A DNA stretch of 64,000 bases from contig CP018783.1 of the NCBI GenBank assembly GCA_002025645.1, forward strand, positions 1,364,001 to 1,428,000, read 5' to 3'. Under the pieces are notes generated by a model, which had not been told where the DNA came from, did not search any database, and saw only the letters and a program-made list of their open reading frames with translations. The position numbers and the translations under genes are program-made. Shown in pieces: positions 35,619 through 44,399 of the stretch (position 1 is the stretch's first letter; each line of letters begins with the position of its first letter). The stretch is from Curtobacterium pusillum (GTDB lineage Bacteria > Actinomycetota > Actinomycetes > Actinomycetales > Microbacteriaceae).

Positions 35619-36926
35619 ATGCTGCGCAGAGCGTTCCTCGCCGGCGGGCTCGCCGGCGGGGCGGCCCTCACCCTGGCGGCGTGCTCCGGCACCCTGCCGA
35701 AGGTCGACGCGAAGGCGGCGTCCTTCGGCCGGAACGCGACCGGCACCGTGCACGTCTGGTGCCGCGCCGCGACGCAGGCCGGGCTCACGGCGGCCGTGGC
35801 CGGGTTCAACAAGGCGAACCCGAAGCTGCAGGTCGAGCTCACGCCGGTGCCCGACGGGCAGTACGTGACGAAGCTCGCGACCGCGATCCGTGGCGGTGAG
35901 CCGCCGGACGTCGTGGACATCGACGACATCAACTCGCAGCTGTTCATCTTCCGCGAGGCGTTCGCCGACCTCACCGACGTCGTGAAGGGGCTCGACTACT
36001 TCGACGAGATCTCCCCAGGCCACCTCCGGCTGCTGGAGTACCGGGACCGGTACTACGGGCTGCCGTACCTGGCGGACAACTCGCAGCTCTTCGTCAACAC
36101 CGAGCTGTTCGAGAGGGCCGGGCTCGACGTCGACGACTCGACGAAGGACCTCGACTCGCTGCTCGCCGCGGCGAAGGCGATCCGGAAGACCGGCGACGAC
36201 GTCTACGGGTGGTCGATCTCCGGCAACGCCGCCGGGATCATCGGCTTCGTCACGCAGCCGCACGTCTGGGCCACCGGCGTCGACATGATGTCCGGCGAGG
36301 TCGGCTCCCAGAAGGCGAACATCACCGGCAACGAGGCCCTCGAACGCATGCTCGAGTTCTACCGGCAGCTGTGGAAGGACGGCGTGCTCTCGAAGGCGAC
36401 GTACTCCGACGCGGGCACCACGTGGGGCGCCGACTTCCGCGCCGGCAAGGTCGGCATCTTCCCGACCTCGTACGGCGCCACCGTCCCGGCCGCGACGAAG
36501 GCGATGCGGGCGAAGATGCAGACGGTGCTCATCCCGTCGTGGGACGGCAACCGGTCGTTCTTCGACGGCGGGGACAACATGTGCATCCCGAACGGGGCGG
36601 CGAACCCGTCCGGCGGCTGGGCGTTCATGCAGTACGCGAACGGGCTGCAGCAGCAGCAGGCGCTCCCGGACGGCGGGTACTTCCCGACCCGCTCGGACGC
36701 CGCGACGCCGGCGTACCGGAAGCAGTACCCGCTCGCGTTCGGCCCGCTCGACGCCATCGACAAGGGCTACGCGCCGCAGACGCTCGCGTACAACCTGCTC
36801 AACAACCAGCCGTCGTCGCCGTACTTCGCGATGTTCCGCGAAGCCGTGTTCGGCTCGGGAGCCGCCGCTGCCATGAAGACCGCGCAGTCCGAGTACCAGC
36901 GGATCCTCGACCAGGTCCAGGCCTGA
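35619..36926 (+). CDS. Sugar ABC transporter binding lipoprotein (CUT1) of the GH127 operon
   Basis: 435 residues. Signal MLRRAFLAGGLAGGAALTLAAC with lipobox AAC and an RR pair, so Tat export is possible. Mature protein has the extracellular solute-binding family 1 pattern (VHVWCRAATQ, PPDVVDIDD, LPYLADNSQLFVNTELF). Likely binds beta-arabino-oligosaccharides by context. ATG 35619 lies 4 bp after the GH127 stop; a GTG one codon earlier is also in frame. Followed by a tandem 19-bp repeat. Confidence 0.92.
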   Translation: MLRRAFLAGGLAGGAALTLAACSGTLPKVDAKAASFGRNATGTVHVWCRAATQAGLTAAVAGFNKANPKLQVELTPVPDGQYVTKLATAIRGGEPPDVVDIDDINSQLFIFREAFADLTDVVKGLDYFDEISPGHLRLLEYRDRYYGLPYLADNSQLFVNTELFERAGLDVDDSTKDLDSLLAAAKAIRKTGDDVYGWSISGNAAGIIGFVTQPHVWATGVDMMSGEVGSQKANITGNEALERMLEFYRQLWKDGVLSKATYSDAGTTWGADFRAGKVGIFPTSYGATVPAATKAMRAKMQTVLIPSWDGNRSFFDGGDNMCIPNGAANPSGGWAFMQYANGLQQQQALPDGGYFPTRSDAATPAYRKQYPLAFGPLDAIDKGYAPQTLAYNLLNNQPSSPYFAMFREAVFGSGAAAAMKTAQSEYQRILDQVQA

Positions 36927-36933
36927 CCCACCG

Positions 36934-36989
36934 TCGCACCACCGACAGCAGCTCGCACCACCGACAGCAGCTCGCACCACCGACAGCAC
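36934..36989 (+). repeat. Tandem 19-bp repeat, three units
   Basis: TCGCACCACCGACAGCAGC at 36934-36952 and 36953-36971 (identical), and 36972-36989 (last unit 18 nt, ends CAC). It fills almost the entire gap between the binding-protein stop and the permease ribosome-binding site. Possible role in mRNA stability or repeat-number-dependent spacing; not CRISPR, since there are no spacers. Confidence 0.85.
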
Positions 36990-37004
36990 AGAGAGGTGCA
37001 CGTC

Positions 37005-37970
37005 ATGTCGACCATCTCCACCCGGCGGTCCGGCGCCGGCCGGCCAACCGTCGGCCGGTCCAGCGTCGGCGGCCGTCCCGGCCGCTCGGCCCGGACCCGC
37101 AACTCGCTCACGCACCCGCCGCGCACCGGCGCCGTGCTCGTCGCCCCGGCGATCCTCTTCGTCGCGGTGTTCGTCCTCGCCCCGCTCGTGTTCGCGCTGT
37201 ACATCTCGTTCACGAACTGGCCCCTGATCGGCCCGTACCGGTTCATCGGCCTGCAGAACTACGCGACGCTGTTCCAGGACCCGACGTTCGTGCACGCCAT
37301 CGGGTACACGCTGCTGTACACGGCGATCGTCACGCTGCCGATCCTGGCGCTCGGGTACTTCCTGGCAGTGCTGGTCCGGGCCCGCCGTCGCGGGAGCACC
37401 CTGCTGCGGACGGTGTTCTTCCTGCCGTACGTCGTCGGGCTCACCACGCTGTCGTTCATGCTCGTGCTCGAGGCCCAGCCGAACTCCGGCGCCGTCAACA
37501 TGGTGCTCCGCTGGCTCCGCATCACCGACGGGAGCACCGCCTGGCTCGTGAACGCTCCGCTCGCGACGCTGCTCATCTGCGTGCTCGTGGTCTGGGCGGT
37601 GTCCGGGCTGACGATGGTGCTGCTCATGTCCGCGATGCAGGGCGTCCCGGACGAGGTGTACGAGTCCGCGCAGCTCGAGGGCGCGTCGTGGTGGCAGACC
37701 GAGCGGCTCATCACGTTCCCGATGATCCGGTCCACGGTCGCGCTCAGCGTGATCATCTCGGTCATCGGGTCGCTGCTGGCGTTCAACCAGTTCTACATCC
37801 TGACCCAGGGCGGGCCGGGGACCGAGACCACCACGATCGTCAACGCCATCTACAACCGCGGGTTCGTCAACCTGCAGCTCGGGGCCGCGACCGCCCAGTC
37901 GATCGCGCTCGTCATCGTCATCGCCGCCGTCACGGTGTTCCAGTTCTGGGCACTCCGAGAGAAGGACTGA
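37005..37970 (+). CDS. Sugar ABC transporter permease, MalF type
   Basis: 321 residues, basic 45-residue N-terminal tail then six helices. FTNWPLIGPYRFIGLQNY is the MalF-type periplasmic loop; EAA loop YESAQLEGASWWQTERLITFP. ATG 37005 with AGAGAGG upstream is chosen over a GTG nine bases earlier. Works with the following MalG-type gene (3-bp gap) and the preceding binding protein; the ATPase is not in the operon and is probably a shared MsiK-like protein elsewhere. Confidence 0.93.
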   Translation: MSTISTRRSGAGRPTVGRSSVGGRPGRSARTRNSLTHPPRTGAVLVAPAILFVAVFVLAPLVFALYISFTNWPLIGPYRFIGLQNYATLFQDPTFVHAIGYTLLYTAIVTLPILALGYFLAVLVRARRRGSTLLRTVFFLPYVVGLTTLSFMLVLEAQPNSGAVNMVLRWLRITDGSTAWLVNAPLATLLICVLVVWAVSGLTMVLLMSAMQGVPDEVYESAQLEGASWWQTERLITFPMIRSTVALSVIISVIGSLLAFNQFYILTQGGPGTETTTIVNAIYNRGFVNLQLGAATAQSIALVIVIAAVTVFQFWALREKD

Positions 37971-37973
37971 GCC

Positions 37974-38927
37974 ATGAGCACCACGACCCCGCGGGCATCG
38001 CTCGCCGCCCCGGACCTGTCCACGCGGACCCTCACGACCGAGGGTGGCGGGCGCAGGAGGCGCCACCACCAGGGCAGCGTCCAGCACCCGCGTGACACCG
38101 CCGTCAAGCGCACGCTCTACGCGATCGCGGGCATCGGCTCGGCGCTCGTCTTCGGCGTCCCGTTGATCTGGTCCATCCTGCGGGCGTTCCAACCGGAGGC
38201 CGTGATCACGCAGGCACCGGACCCGGCGACGTTCTTCCAGCTCGGCTGGCAGAACTTCAGCGCCGTGTTCAGCTCGTCGTCGCACCTGCTGACGGGGGTG
38301 TTCAACTCGGTGATCGTCTCGGTGTCGACGGCCGTGCTCACCGCGGTCATCGCGACGATGGCCGGGTACGGGTTCGCCCGGTTCCGCTTCGGCGGGTCGG
38401 GGCTGGTGTTCGGACTCGTCCTGTTGACGATGATGGTGCCGTTCCAGGCCATCCTCACGCCGCTGTACCTCGAGCTGAACGCGATGAAGCTCACGAACTC
38501 GCTGCTCGGGCTCGTGCTGTTCTACACGACCGTGAACCTGCCGTTCGGGGTGTTCGTGATGCGGAACGCGTTCGAGTCGATCCCGACCGAGCTCGAGGAC
38601 TCGGCGTTCGTGGACGGGGCGTCCCGCTTCCGGGTCGTCGTGTCCGTGCTCCGTCCGCTGCTCCTGCCCGGGGCCGCCACCGCCGCGCTCTACGCGTTCC
38701 TGGCGTCGTGGACGGAGTTCCTCGGAGCGCTGACCTTCCTGACGAAGGACTCGCTCTACACGCTGCCCGTCGCGCTGCTGAACCTGCAGACCGGCGCGTA
38801 CGGGCAGGTGTCGTACGGGAACCTCGTCGCCGGGTCGGTGGTGGCGATGATCCCGTGCATCGCGCTCTACGTCGGGTTGCAGCGGTTCTACGTCGCGGGC
38901 CTGTCGTCGGGCGCGTTGAAGGGCTGA
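37974..38927 (+). CDS. Sugar ABC transporter permease, MalG type
   Basis: 317 residues with a basic N-terminal tail of about 45 residues, six helices, EAA loop LEDSAFVDGASRFRVVVSVLRP and SWTEFLGALTFL. Last gene of the GH127 operon (33638-38927). ATG 37974. Followed by a repeat-rich convergent junction. Confidence 0.93.
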   Translation: MSTTTPRASLAAPDLSTRTLTTEGGGRRRRHHQGSVQHPRDTAVKRTLYAIAGIGSALVFGVPLIWSILRAFQPEAVITQAPDPATFFQLGWQNFSAVFSSSSHLLTGVFNSVIVSVSTAVLTAVIATMAGYGFARFRFGGSGLVFGLVLLTMMVPFQAILTPLYLELNAMKLTNSLLGLVLFYTTVNLPFGVFVMRNAFESIPTELEDSAFVDGASRFRVVVSVLRPLLLPGAATAALYAFLASWTEFLGALTFLTKDSLYTLPVALLNLQTGAYGQVSYGNLVAGSVVAMIPCIALYVGLQRFYVAGLSSGALKG

Positions 38928-38954
38928 CGGTCGGGTCGGCTCGGGTCGGCGCCC

Positions 38955-39091
38955 CCTCGCACGGTGCGAGGTGGCGCCGCCAGTGTGCGAGGGGGCGCCG
39001 CCAGTGTGCGAGGGGGCGCCGCCAGTGTGCGAGGTTCCGAGCACGGTGGGAGGGCGCAAGCCTCGCACCGAGCGCGGAACCTCGCACACTG
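38955..39091. repeat. Convergent-junction repeat region with three 21-bp tandem units
   Basis: Palindrome CCTCGCACGGTGCGAGG (38955-38971), three tandem 21-bp units at 38971-38991, 38992-39012, 39013-39033 (first base differs in unit 1), then CAGTGTGCGAGGTTCCG (39023-39039) and its exact reverse complement at 39075-39091. The 17-mer is shared with 20328-20344. The 199-bp gap 38928-39126 has no gene. Confidence 0.8.
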
Positions 39092-39126
39092 CGTCCGGGC
39101 GCACCCCGTCCGCGCGCACCCCGGCC

Positions 39127-40176
39127 CTACGCGCTCCGGCGCACCACCAGCTCCGGCAGGAGCAGGGTCTCGTCGCGGGGTTCGCCCTCGACGAGCGCCC
39201 GCACGGTGTCGAGCACGCGCTCGCCCATCGCCCGGAAGTCCTGGCGCACGGTGGTGAGCGGCGGCGTGAAGTGCGCGGCCTCGGGGACGTCGTCGAACCC
39301 GACGACCGCGATGTCGTCCGGCACCCGGAGCCCCTCGTCGGCGAAGGCGTGCAGCACCCCGAGCGCCATCTGGTCGTTCCCGGCGAAGACCGCGTCGACC
39401 GTGTGGACGTCGATGGTCCGGGCGGCCGCGAAGCCACTGGCCGGGGTCCAGTCGCCGTCGAGCACCACGGGTTCGAGCCCGGCGTCGCGCATGATCCGCT
39501 CGTAGGTCACCCGGCGCACCTCGGACTCCTGCGAGACCGCAGGGCCGGCGATGTGCACGATCCGGCGGTGCCCGTGGGCGAAGAGGTGCTCCATCACGAG
39601 CGAGGCACCTGCGGCCTGGTCGATCGCGACCGCGGCGACGCTGGGTGCCACCGGAGCGCGGGCGGCGTCCCGCTGCACGGCGTTCGCCACGACGACGGGC
39701 ACCGTGACCGGGACGGTCAGCGAGGCGAGGGCGTCGAGCACCCGGTTGTCGGCGGCGACGAGCACGATCGCGGCGACGTCCTGCGCGAGCAGCGTCGTCA
39801 GGGCGTTCGACAGGTCGACCGGACGAGGGTCGTCGGGCAGGGTCGAGAGCAGCACGTGGTACCCGGCGGACCGGGCGGCGCGCTCGAAGCCGATCGCGGT
39901 GCTCGACGGTCCGTACAGGGCGTCGCCCGCGGTGATGATGCCGAGCGCGCGGCTGCGCCCTCCGGCGAGCGCCCGGGCCGCGGCACGGGGGCGGTACCCC
40001 AGTGCGGCGACGGCGTCGGACACCTGAGCGCGGAACTGCTCGCGGACCGTCGGGTCGCCGTTGATCACCCGGGAGACCGTCTGGTGGGAGACGCCCGCGC
40101 GCTCGGCGACGTCGAAGATCGTGGGGGCCTTGCGACGTTTGCCGCCGGCGTCCCCGAGCGCGGTCGTGGTCGTCAC
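39127..40176 (-). CDS. LacI-family regulator, candidate arabinose-regulon repressor
   Basis: 349 residues. HTH TIFDVAERAGVSHQTVSRVING: Gln and Arg at the positions that read the GTGA half-site in E. coli LacI (Y17 Q18 R22) are kept here as H-Q-R. The neighbouring promoter carries TGTGAGCGCTCACA, the core of the symmetric lac operator, making this the best candidate reader of that motif in the window. Effector domain ends VVGFDDVPEAAHFTPPLTTV. GTG 40176; divergent from the ChvE-like gene. Confidence 0.9.
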   Translation of the reverse strand: MTTTTALGDAGGKRRKAPTIFDVAERAGVSHQTVSRVINGDPTVREQFRAQVSDAVAALGYRPRAAARALAGGRSRALGIITAGDALYGPSSTAIGFERAARSAGYHVLLSTLPDDPRPVDLSNALTTLLAQDVAAIVLVAADNRVLDALASLTVPVTVPVVVANAVQRDAARAPVAPSVAAVAIDQAAGASLVMEHLFAHGHRRIVHIAGPAVSQESEVRRVTYERIMRDAGLEPVVLDGDWTPASGFAAARTIDVHTVDAVFAGNDQMALGVLHAFADEGLRVPDDIAVVGFDDVPEAAHFTPPLTTVRQDFRAMGERVLDTVRALVEGEPRDETLLLPELVVRRSA

Positions 40177-40237
40177 GTGGCCAACCGTACCGCGCGGTCC
40201 GGCCGACGCGACAAGATCGCGAAACGGTCACGATGAG

Positions 40238-40266
40238 TTGACACCCCGTCACGGAACCCACAGTAT
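40238..40266 (+). promoter_or_regulatory. Putative promoter of the ChvE-like importer
   Basis: Consensus -35 TTGACA (40238-40243), 17-nt spacer and CAGTAT (40261-40266). The -10 is weak, but the operator immediately following supports the placement. Confidence 0.6.
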
Positions 40267-40279
40267 GTGAGCGCTCACA
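40266..40279. promoter_or_regulatory. LacI-type operator of the ChvE-like importer
   Basis: TGTGAGCGCTCACA, the longest copy of the motif here. It begins on the last base of the proposed -10 and covers the start of transcription, 78 bp before the gene. Confidence 0.82.
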
Positions 40280-40356
40280 CGAGCGAATCCCGCGGGGCAC
40301 AGCAGCCCCGGCACCCGAGTGCGTCGAGGACGACGCGCAGGAACTGAGGTACTTCG

Positions 40357-41484
40357 ATGATGAAGCGCAAGATCGTCGCGGGCGTCGCCGCCCTCGGCAT
40401 CGCCATCGCCCTGGCAGGTTGCTCGGCCGGCGGCCGTGCGTCCACCGACGGCGGCGGCAGCACCGACAACAAGGGCGCCCTCGTCGGCGTCGCGATGCCG
40501 ACCAAGGTCTCGGAACGCTGGATCAAGGACGGCAACGCGGTCAAGAGCGACCTCGAGAAGGCCGGCTACAAGGTCGACCTGGAGTACGGCGACAACAAGG
40601 TCCAGCAGCAGGCGCAGCAGGTCAGCAACATGATCACGAAGGGCGCGAAGGTCCTCATCATCGCGTCGATCGACGGCGGAGCCCTCTCCGACCAGCTCGA
40701 CGCCGCCGCCAAGGCCGGCATCAAGGTGATCTCGTACGACCGTCTGCTGACCGGCAACAAGAACGTCGACTACTACGTGTCGTTCGACAACGAGAAGGTC
40801 GGCGTCGACCAGGCGAACAGCCTGCTCACCGGACTCGGCGTCCTCGACGCCGACGGGAAGAAGACCGGCGAGAAGGGCCCCTTCAACATCGAGGTCTTCG
40901 CCGGATCGCTCGACGACAACAACGCTGGGTTCTTCTTCAACGGTGCGATGAAGACCCTCAAGCCGTACCTCGAGGACGGCACCCTGAAGATCCAGTCCGG
41001 CCAGGACCAGCTCTCGCAGGCCGCGACGCAGCAGTGGGACCCGGCCACCGCCAAGGCCCGCATGCAGAACCTCATCGCGAAGTCGTACTCCGGCGGCACG
41101 ACGCTGAACGGCGTGCTCTCCCCCTACGACGGCATGTCGATCGGCATCATCTCGGCGCTGCAGGGTGCCGGGTACGGATCGAGTGACCGCCCGCTCCCGA
41201 CCATCACCGGTCAGGACGCCGAGCAGGCGAGCGTGAAGTCGATCATCGCCGGCCAGCAGTACTCGACCATCTACAAGGACACGCGCAAGCTCGCGAAGCA
41301 GTCCGTGACGATGGCCGAGGACCTGCTCACCGGCAAGAAGCCCGAGGTCAACGACACGAAGAGCTACGACAACAAGGTCAAGGTCGTCCCGACCTTCCTG
41401 TTCCAGCCGACGGTCGTCACGAAGGACAACTACAAGGAAGTCCTCGTCGACTCCGGCTACTACACCGAAGCCGACCTGAAGTAG
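40357..41484 (+). CDS. Multiple-monosaccharide ABC binding protein, ChvE-like
   Basis: 375 residues, CUT2-type (ribose/xylose-like) periplasmic binding fold. Lipobox AGC near residues 20-22. Key segments [45 protein letters not shown] and [26 protein letters not shown] match ChvE/MmsE-type proteins for arabinose, galactose and glucose. ATG 40357, with a second ATG immediately after. First gene of a three-gene importer; a perfect hairpin separates it from the ATPase and would allow higher expression of the binding protein. Confidence 0.93.
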   Translation: MMKRKIVAGVAALGIAIALAGCSAGGRASTDGGGSTDNKGALVGVAMPTKVSERWIKDGNAVKSDLEKAGYKVDLEYGDNKVQQQAQQVSNMITKGAKVLIIASIDGGALSDQLDAAAKAGIKVISYDRLLTGNKNVDYYVSFDNEKVGVDQANSLLTGLGVLDADGKKTGEKGPFNIEVFAGSLDDNNAGFFFNGAMKTLKPYLEDGTLKIQSGQDQLSQAATQQWDPATAKARMQNLIAKSYSGGTTLNGVLSPYDGMSIGIISALQGAGYGSSDRPLPTITGQDAEQASVKSIIAGQQYSTIYKDTRKLAKQSVTMAEDLLTGKKPEVNDTKSYDNKVKVVPTFLFQPTVVTKDNYKEVLVDSGYYTEADLK

Positions 41485-41500
41485 TCGCAACCCATCCGTC

Positions 41501-41542
41501 GGACTGGAGGCACGGGTCGACCCCGCCCCGTGCCTCCAGTCC
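41501..41542 (+). terminator. Intercistronic hairpin, CTGGAGGC family
   Basis: GGACTGGAGGCACGGG (41501-41516) pairs perfectly with 41527-41542 across a 10-nt loop. Between binding protein and ATPase: likely partial terminator or 3' stabiliser. Confidence 0.75.
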
Positions 41543-41587
41543 GTCTCCTCAGCGCGCACGCGCGCGCACGACGGAAAGGCGGTCCGC

Positions 41588-43141
41588 ATGGCGGACACCA
41601 TCCTCGAGATGCGGGACATCACCAAGACGTTCCCCGGCGTGAAGGCACTCCAAGGGGTCTCGATCGAGGTCGAGCGCGGGCAGGTCCACGCGATCTGCGG
41701 CGAGAACGGCGCCGGCAAGTCCACCCTGATGAAGGTGCTGTCCGGGGTCTACCCGCACGGCTCCTTCGACGGCGAGATCCGCATCGACGGCTCCCCCGTG
41801 GAGTTCGGCGACATCAACGGCTCGGAAGCCGCCGGTGTCGTGATCATCCACCAGGAACTCGCGCTCAGCCCGTTCCTGTCGATCGCCGAGAACATCTTCC
41901 TCGGCAACGAGCAGTCGCGGGCCGGGTTCATCGACTGGAACAAGACGAACCTCGCGGCCGCTGAGCTCCTGCAGCGCGTCGGCCTGAAGGACAACCCGGT
42001 CACGAAGATCGTCGACATCGGTGTCGGCAAGCAGCAGCTCGTCGAGATCGCGAAGGCCCTGTCGAAGCGGGTGAAGCTCCTCATCCTCGACGAGCCCACC
42101 GCTGCGCTGAACGACGACGACTCCGCGCACCTGCTCGACCTCATCCGGTCGCTGCAGGCCGAGGGGATGACGGCGATCATCATCAGCCACAAGCTCAACG
42201 AGATCAAGGCGATCGCGGACAAGGTCACGATCATCCGCGACGGCAAGACCATCGAGACGCTCGACATGCACGCGGACGACGTCTCCGAGGACCGGATCAT
42301 CCGCGGCATGGTCGGCCGCGACCTGTCGAACCGGTACCCCTCGCGCGACGACCCGCAGGTCGGCGAGGAGCTCCTGCGGATCGAGGACTGGACCGTCCAC
42401 CACCCGCTCGACGCCTCCCGCGAGATCATCCACCAGGCGAACCTCTCCGTCCGCGCGGGCGAGGTCGTCGGCATCGCCGGACTCATGGGCGCCGGACGGA
42501 CCGAGCTCGCGATGAGCGTGTTCGGGCAGTCCTACGGCACCGGCATCAGCGGCACCGTCTACAAGCGCGGCGAGCCGATCAAGACCCACACGGTCACGCA
42601 GGCGATCGACCACGGGATCGCCTACGTCACCGAGGACCGGAAGCGCTACGGGCTCAACCTCATCGACGACATCAAACGGAACATCTCCGGGTCGGCGCTC
42701 GGCAAGCTCGCCACCTGGGGCTTCGTCAACGCGTCCGAGGAGACCACGGTCGCCGGGCAGTTCCTCAAGAGCCTCAACATCAAGGCGCCGAACGTCGACG
42801 TCGTGACGGGGAAGCTCTCGGGCGGCAACCAGCAGAAGGTCGTCCTGTCGAAGTGGATGTACGCCGACCCCGACGTGCTCATCCTCGACGAACCGACGCG
42901 CGGCATCGACGTCGGCGCGAAGTACGAGATCTACACGATCATCAACCGGCTCGCCGACCAGGGGAAGGGGATCATCGTGATCTCCTCCGAACTCCCCGAA
43001 CTCCTCGGCATCTGCGACCGGATCTACACACTCTCCGAGGGCACGATCACCGCCGACGTGCCCCGCTCCGAGGCCACCCCAGAGGTCCTCATGCAGTACA
43101 TGACCCAGGAACGGGAGACCCCTGTCAATGAACGCGCTTAA
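41588..43141 (+). CDS. Sugar ABC transporter ATPase, GguA/MmsA type
   Basis: 517 residues, two tandem nucleotide-binding domains. Domain 1: Walker A GENGAGKS (38-45), [12 protein letters not shown]. Domain 2: degenerate Walker [11 protein letters not shown], intact signature LSGGNQQKV and [11 protein letters not shown], the asymmetry typical of CUT2 ATPases. ATG 41588 follows GAAAGGCGG. Overlaps the permease gene by 14 bp. Confidence 0.95.
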   Translation: MADTILEMRDITKTFPGVKALQGVSIEVERGQVHAICGENGAGKSTLMKVLSGVYPHGSFDGEIRIDGSPVEFGDINGSEAAGVVIIHQELALSPFLSIAENIFLGNEQSRAGFIDWNKTNLAAAELLQRVGLKDNPVTKIVDIGVGKQQLVEIAKALSKRVKLLILDEPTAALNDDDSAHLLDLIRSLQAEGMTAIIISHKLNEIKAIADKVTIIRDGKTIETLDMHADDVSEDRIIRGMVGRDLSNRYPSRDDPQVGEELLRIEDWTVHHPLDASREIIHQANLSVRAGEVVGIAGLMGAGRTELAMSVFGQSYGTGISGTVYKRGEPIKTHTVTQAIDHGIAYVTEDRKRYGLNLIDDIKRNISGSALGKLATWGFVNASEETTVAGQFLKSLNIKAPNVDVVTGKLSGGNQQKVVLSKWMYADPDVLILDEPTRGIDVGAKYEIYTIINRLADQGKGIIVISSELPELLGICDRIYTLSEGTITADVPRSEATPEVLMQYMTQERETPVNERA

Positions 43142-44309
43142 GTCCGCCGCCGGCTACCTCACCGGGCAGCTCCGACAGATCGGCCTGTTCATCGCGCTGA
43201 TCGTCATCGTCATCTTCTTCCAGGTGACGACGAACGGCATCACCCTCGCCCCGATCAACGTCTCGAACCTGATCGTCCAGAACAGCTACATCCTCATCCT
43301 CGCCATCGGCATGGTCATGGTGATCATCGCCGGGCACATCGACCTGTCCGTCGGGTCCGTGGTCGCCTTCACCGGCGCGATGGCCGGGGTCATGATCACG
43401 CAGTGGGGCCTGCCCTGGCCGGTCGCCGTCGTGCTCTGCCTGGTCGTCGGCGCCCTCGTCGGGGCCTGGCAGGGGTTCTGGATCGCCTACTTCGGCATCC
43501 CGGCGTTCATCGTCACGCTCGCGGGCATGCTCGCCTTCCGCGGTGCCGCCCAGATCGTCCTCCACAACCAGCAGATCTCGCCCTTCCCGGAGGGCTTCCG
43601 CTCCCTCGGCTCCGGCTTCCTGCCGTCCTTCGGCACCACCGGGTACGAGCCGCTCACGATGATCCTGGGCTTCGCGGCCGCGGTCGTCCTGGTGGTCACC
43701 TCGTTCCGTGGGCGGGCGACGCGTCGGAAGTACCAGCTCGAGAGCGAACCGTTCGCGTGGTTCATCGTGAAGCTGGCGTTCACCGTCGCCCTCGTCATCT
43801 ACGTGGCGCTCCTGCTCGCCAGCTACAACGGCACCCCGATCGTGCTCGTCGTGCTCGGCGCCCTCGTGGTGATCTACTCGGTCGTCATGCGCAGTGCGGT
43901 GTTCGGTCGGCACATCTACGCGATCGGTGGCAACGCCCTCGCCGCACAGCTGTCCGGCGTGAAGACGAAGCGGGTGACCTTCCTGCTCTTCGTCAACATG
44001 GGCGTCATCTCGGCGCTGGCCGGTGTGGTGTTCACCGGGCAGCTCAACCTGGCGGCACCGGGTGCGGGCAACGGGTTCGAGCTCGACGCCATCGCCGCCG
44101 TGTTCATCGGTGGCGCGGCGGTCACCGGCGGCATCGGCACCGTGCCCGGGGCGATCGTCGGTGGTCTCATCATCGGCATCCTGAACAACGGCATGTCGAT
44201 CCTCGGCATCGGTACCGAGTACCAGTCGCTGATCAAGGGTCTGGTGCTGCTCGCCGCGGTCGCGTTCGACGTGTTCAACAAGCGCCGGGCGGCGTCCGCG
44301 CGCAAGTAG
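43128..44309 (+). CDS. Sugar ABC transporter permease, GguB/MmsB type
   Basis: 393 residues with about ten to eleven hydrophobic helices. [22 protein letters not shown] (about 63-84) and the C-terminal [42 protein letters not shown] are the CUT2 permease signatures. It is longer than RbsC because of an extra central region, as in XylH and GguB. Last gene of the importer; ends before a perfect inverted repeat. Confidence 0.95.
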   Translation: MNALKSAAGYLTGQLRQIGLFIALIVIVIFFQVTTNGITLAPINVSNLIVQNSYILILAIGMVMVIIAGHIDLSVGSVVAFTGAMAGVMITQWGLPWPVAVVLCLVVGALVGAWQGFWIAYFGIPAFIVTLAGMLAFRGAAQIVLHNQQISPFPEGFRSLGSGFLPSFGTTGYEPLTMILGFAAAVVLVVTSFRGRATRRKYQLESEPFAWFIVKLAFTVALVIYVALLLASYNGTPIVLVVLGALVVIYSVVMRSAVFGRHIYAIGGNALAAQLSGVKTKRVTFLLFVNMGVISALAGVVFTGQLNLAAPGAGNGFELDAIAAVFIGGAAVTGGIGTVPGAIVGGLIIGILNNGMSILGIGTEYQSLIKGLVLLAAVAFDVFNKRRAASARK

Positions 44310-44346
44310 CGCGTTCGTCCGCGCGCTCGCGCGCTCGCGTTCGTTT

Positions 44347-44399
44347 CGTGAGCAGAAATGGTCGGGTCCTGTCCGGGGACCCGACCATTTCTGCTCACG
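44347..44399. terminator. Perfect 23-bp inverted repeat at a convergent junction
   Basis: Left arm 44347-44369, 7-nt loop 44370-44376, right arm 44377-44399, no mismatch. The arms contain GAGCAGAAATGGTCGGG and are unusually AT-rich for this genome. The right arm overlaps the stop codon of the minus-strand GH13 gene (44395-44397). Bidirectional terminator or mobile palindrome. Confidence 0.8.

Noticed and set aside
33137..35974. Long minus-strand open frame (about 945 codons) opposite the GH127 gene
   Set aside because: The plus-strand frame has conserved catalytic residues; the minus frame is low complexity and includes antisense of two genes.
36934..36989. Possible small CRISPR-like array
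   Set aside because: Units are directly adjacent without spacers and no cas genes are present.
35532..39437. Very long open frame on the minus strand (about 1300 codons)
   Set aside because: It lies opposite well-supported plus-strand ABC transporter genes and crosses several of their boundaries; Arg/Gly/Asp-rich composition is that of a shadow frame in high-GC DNA.
44395..44399. Suspected truncation of the GH13 gene by the inverted repeat
   Set aside because: All four GH13 regions and a plausible C-terminal beta domain are present, so the stop seems natural although it lies in the repeat arm.
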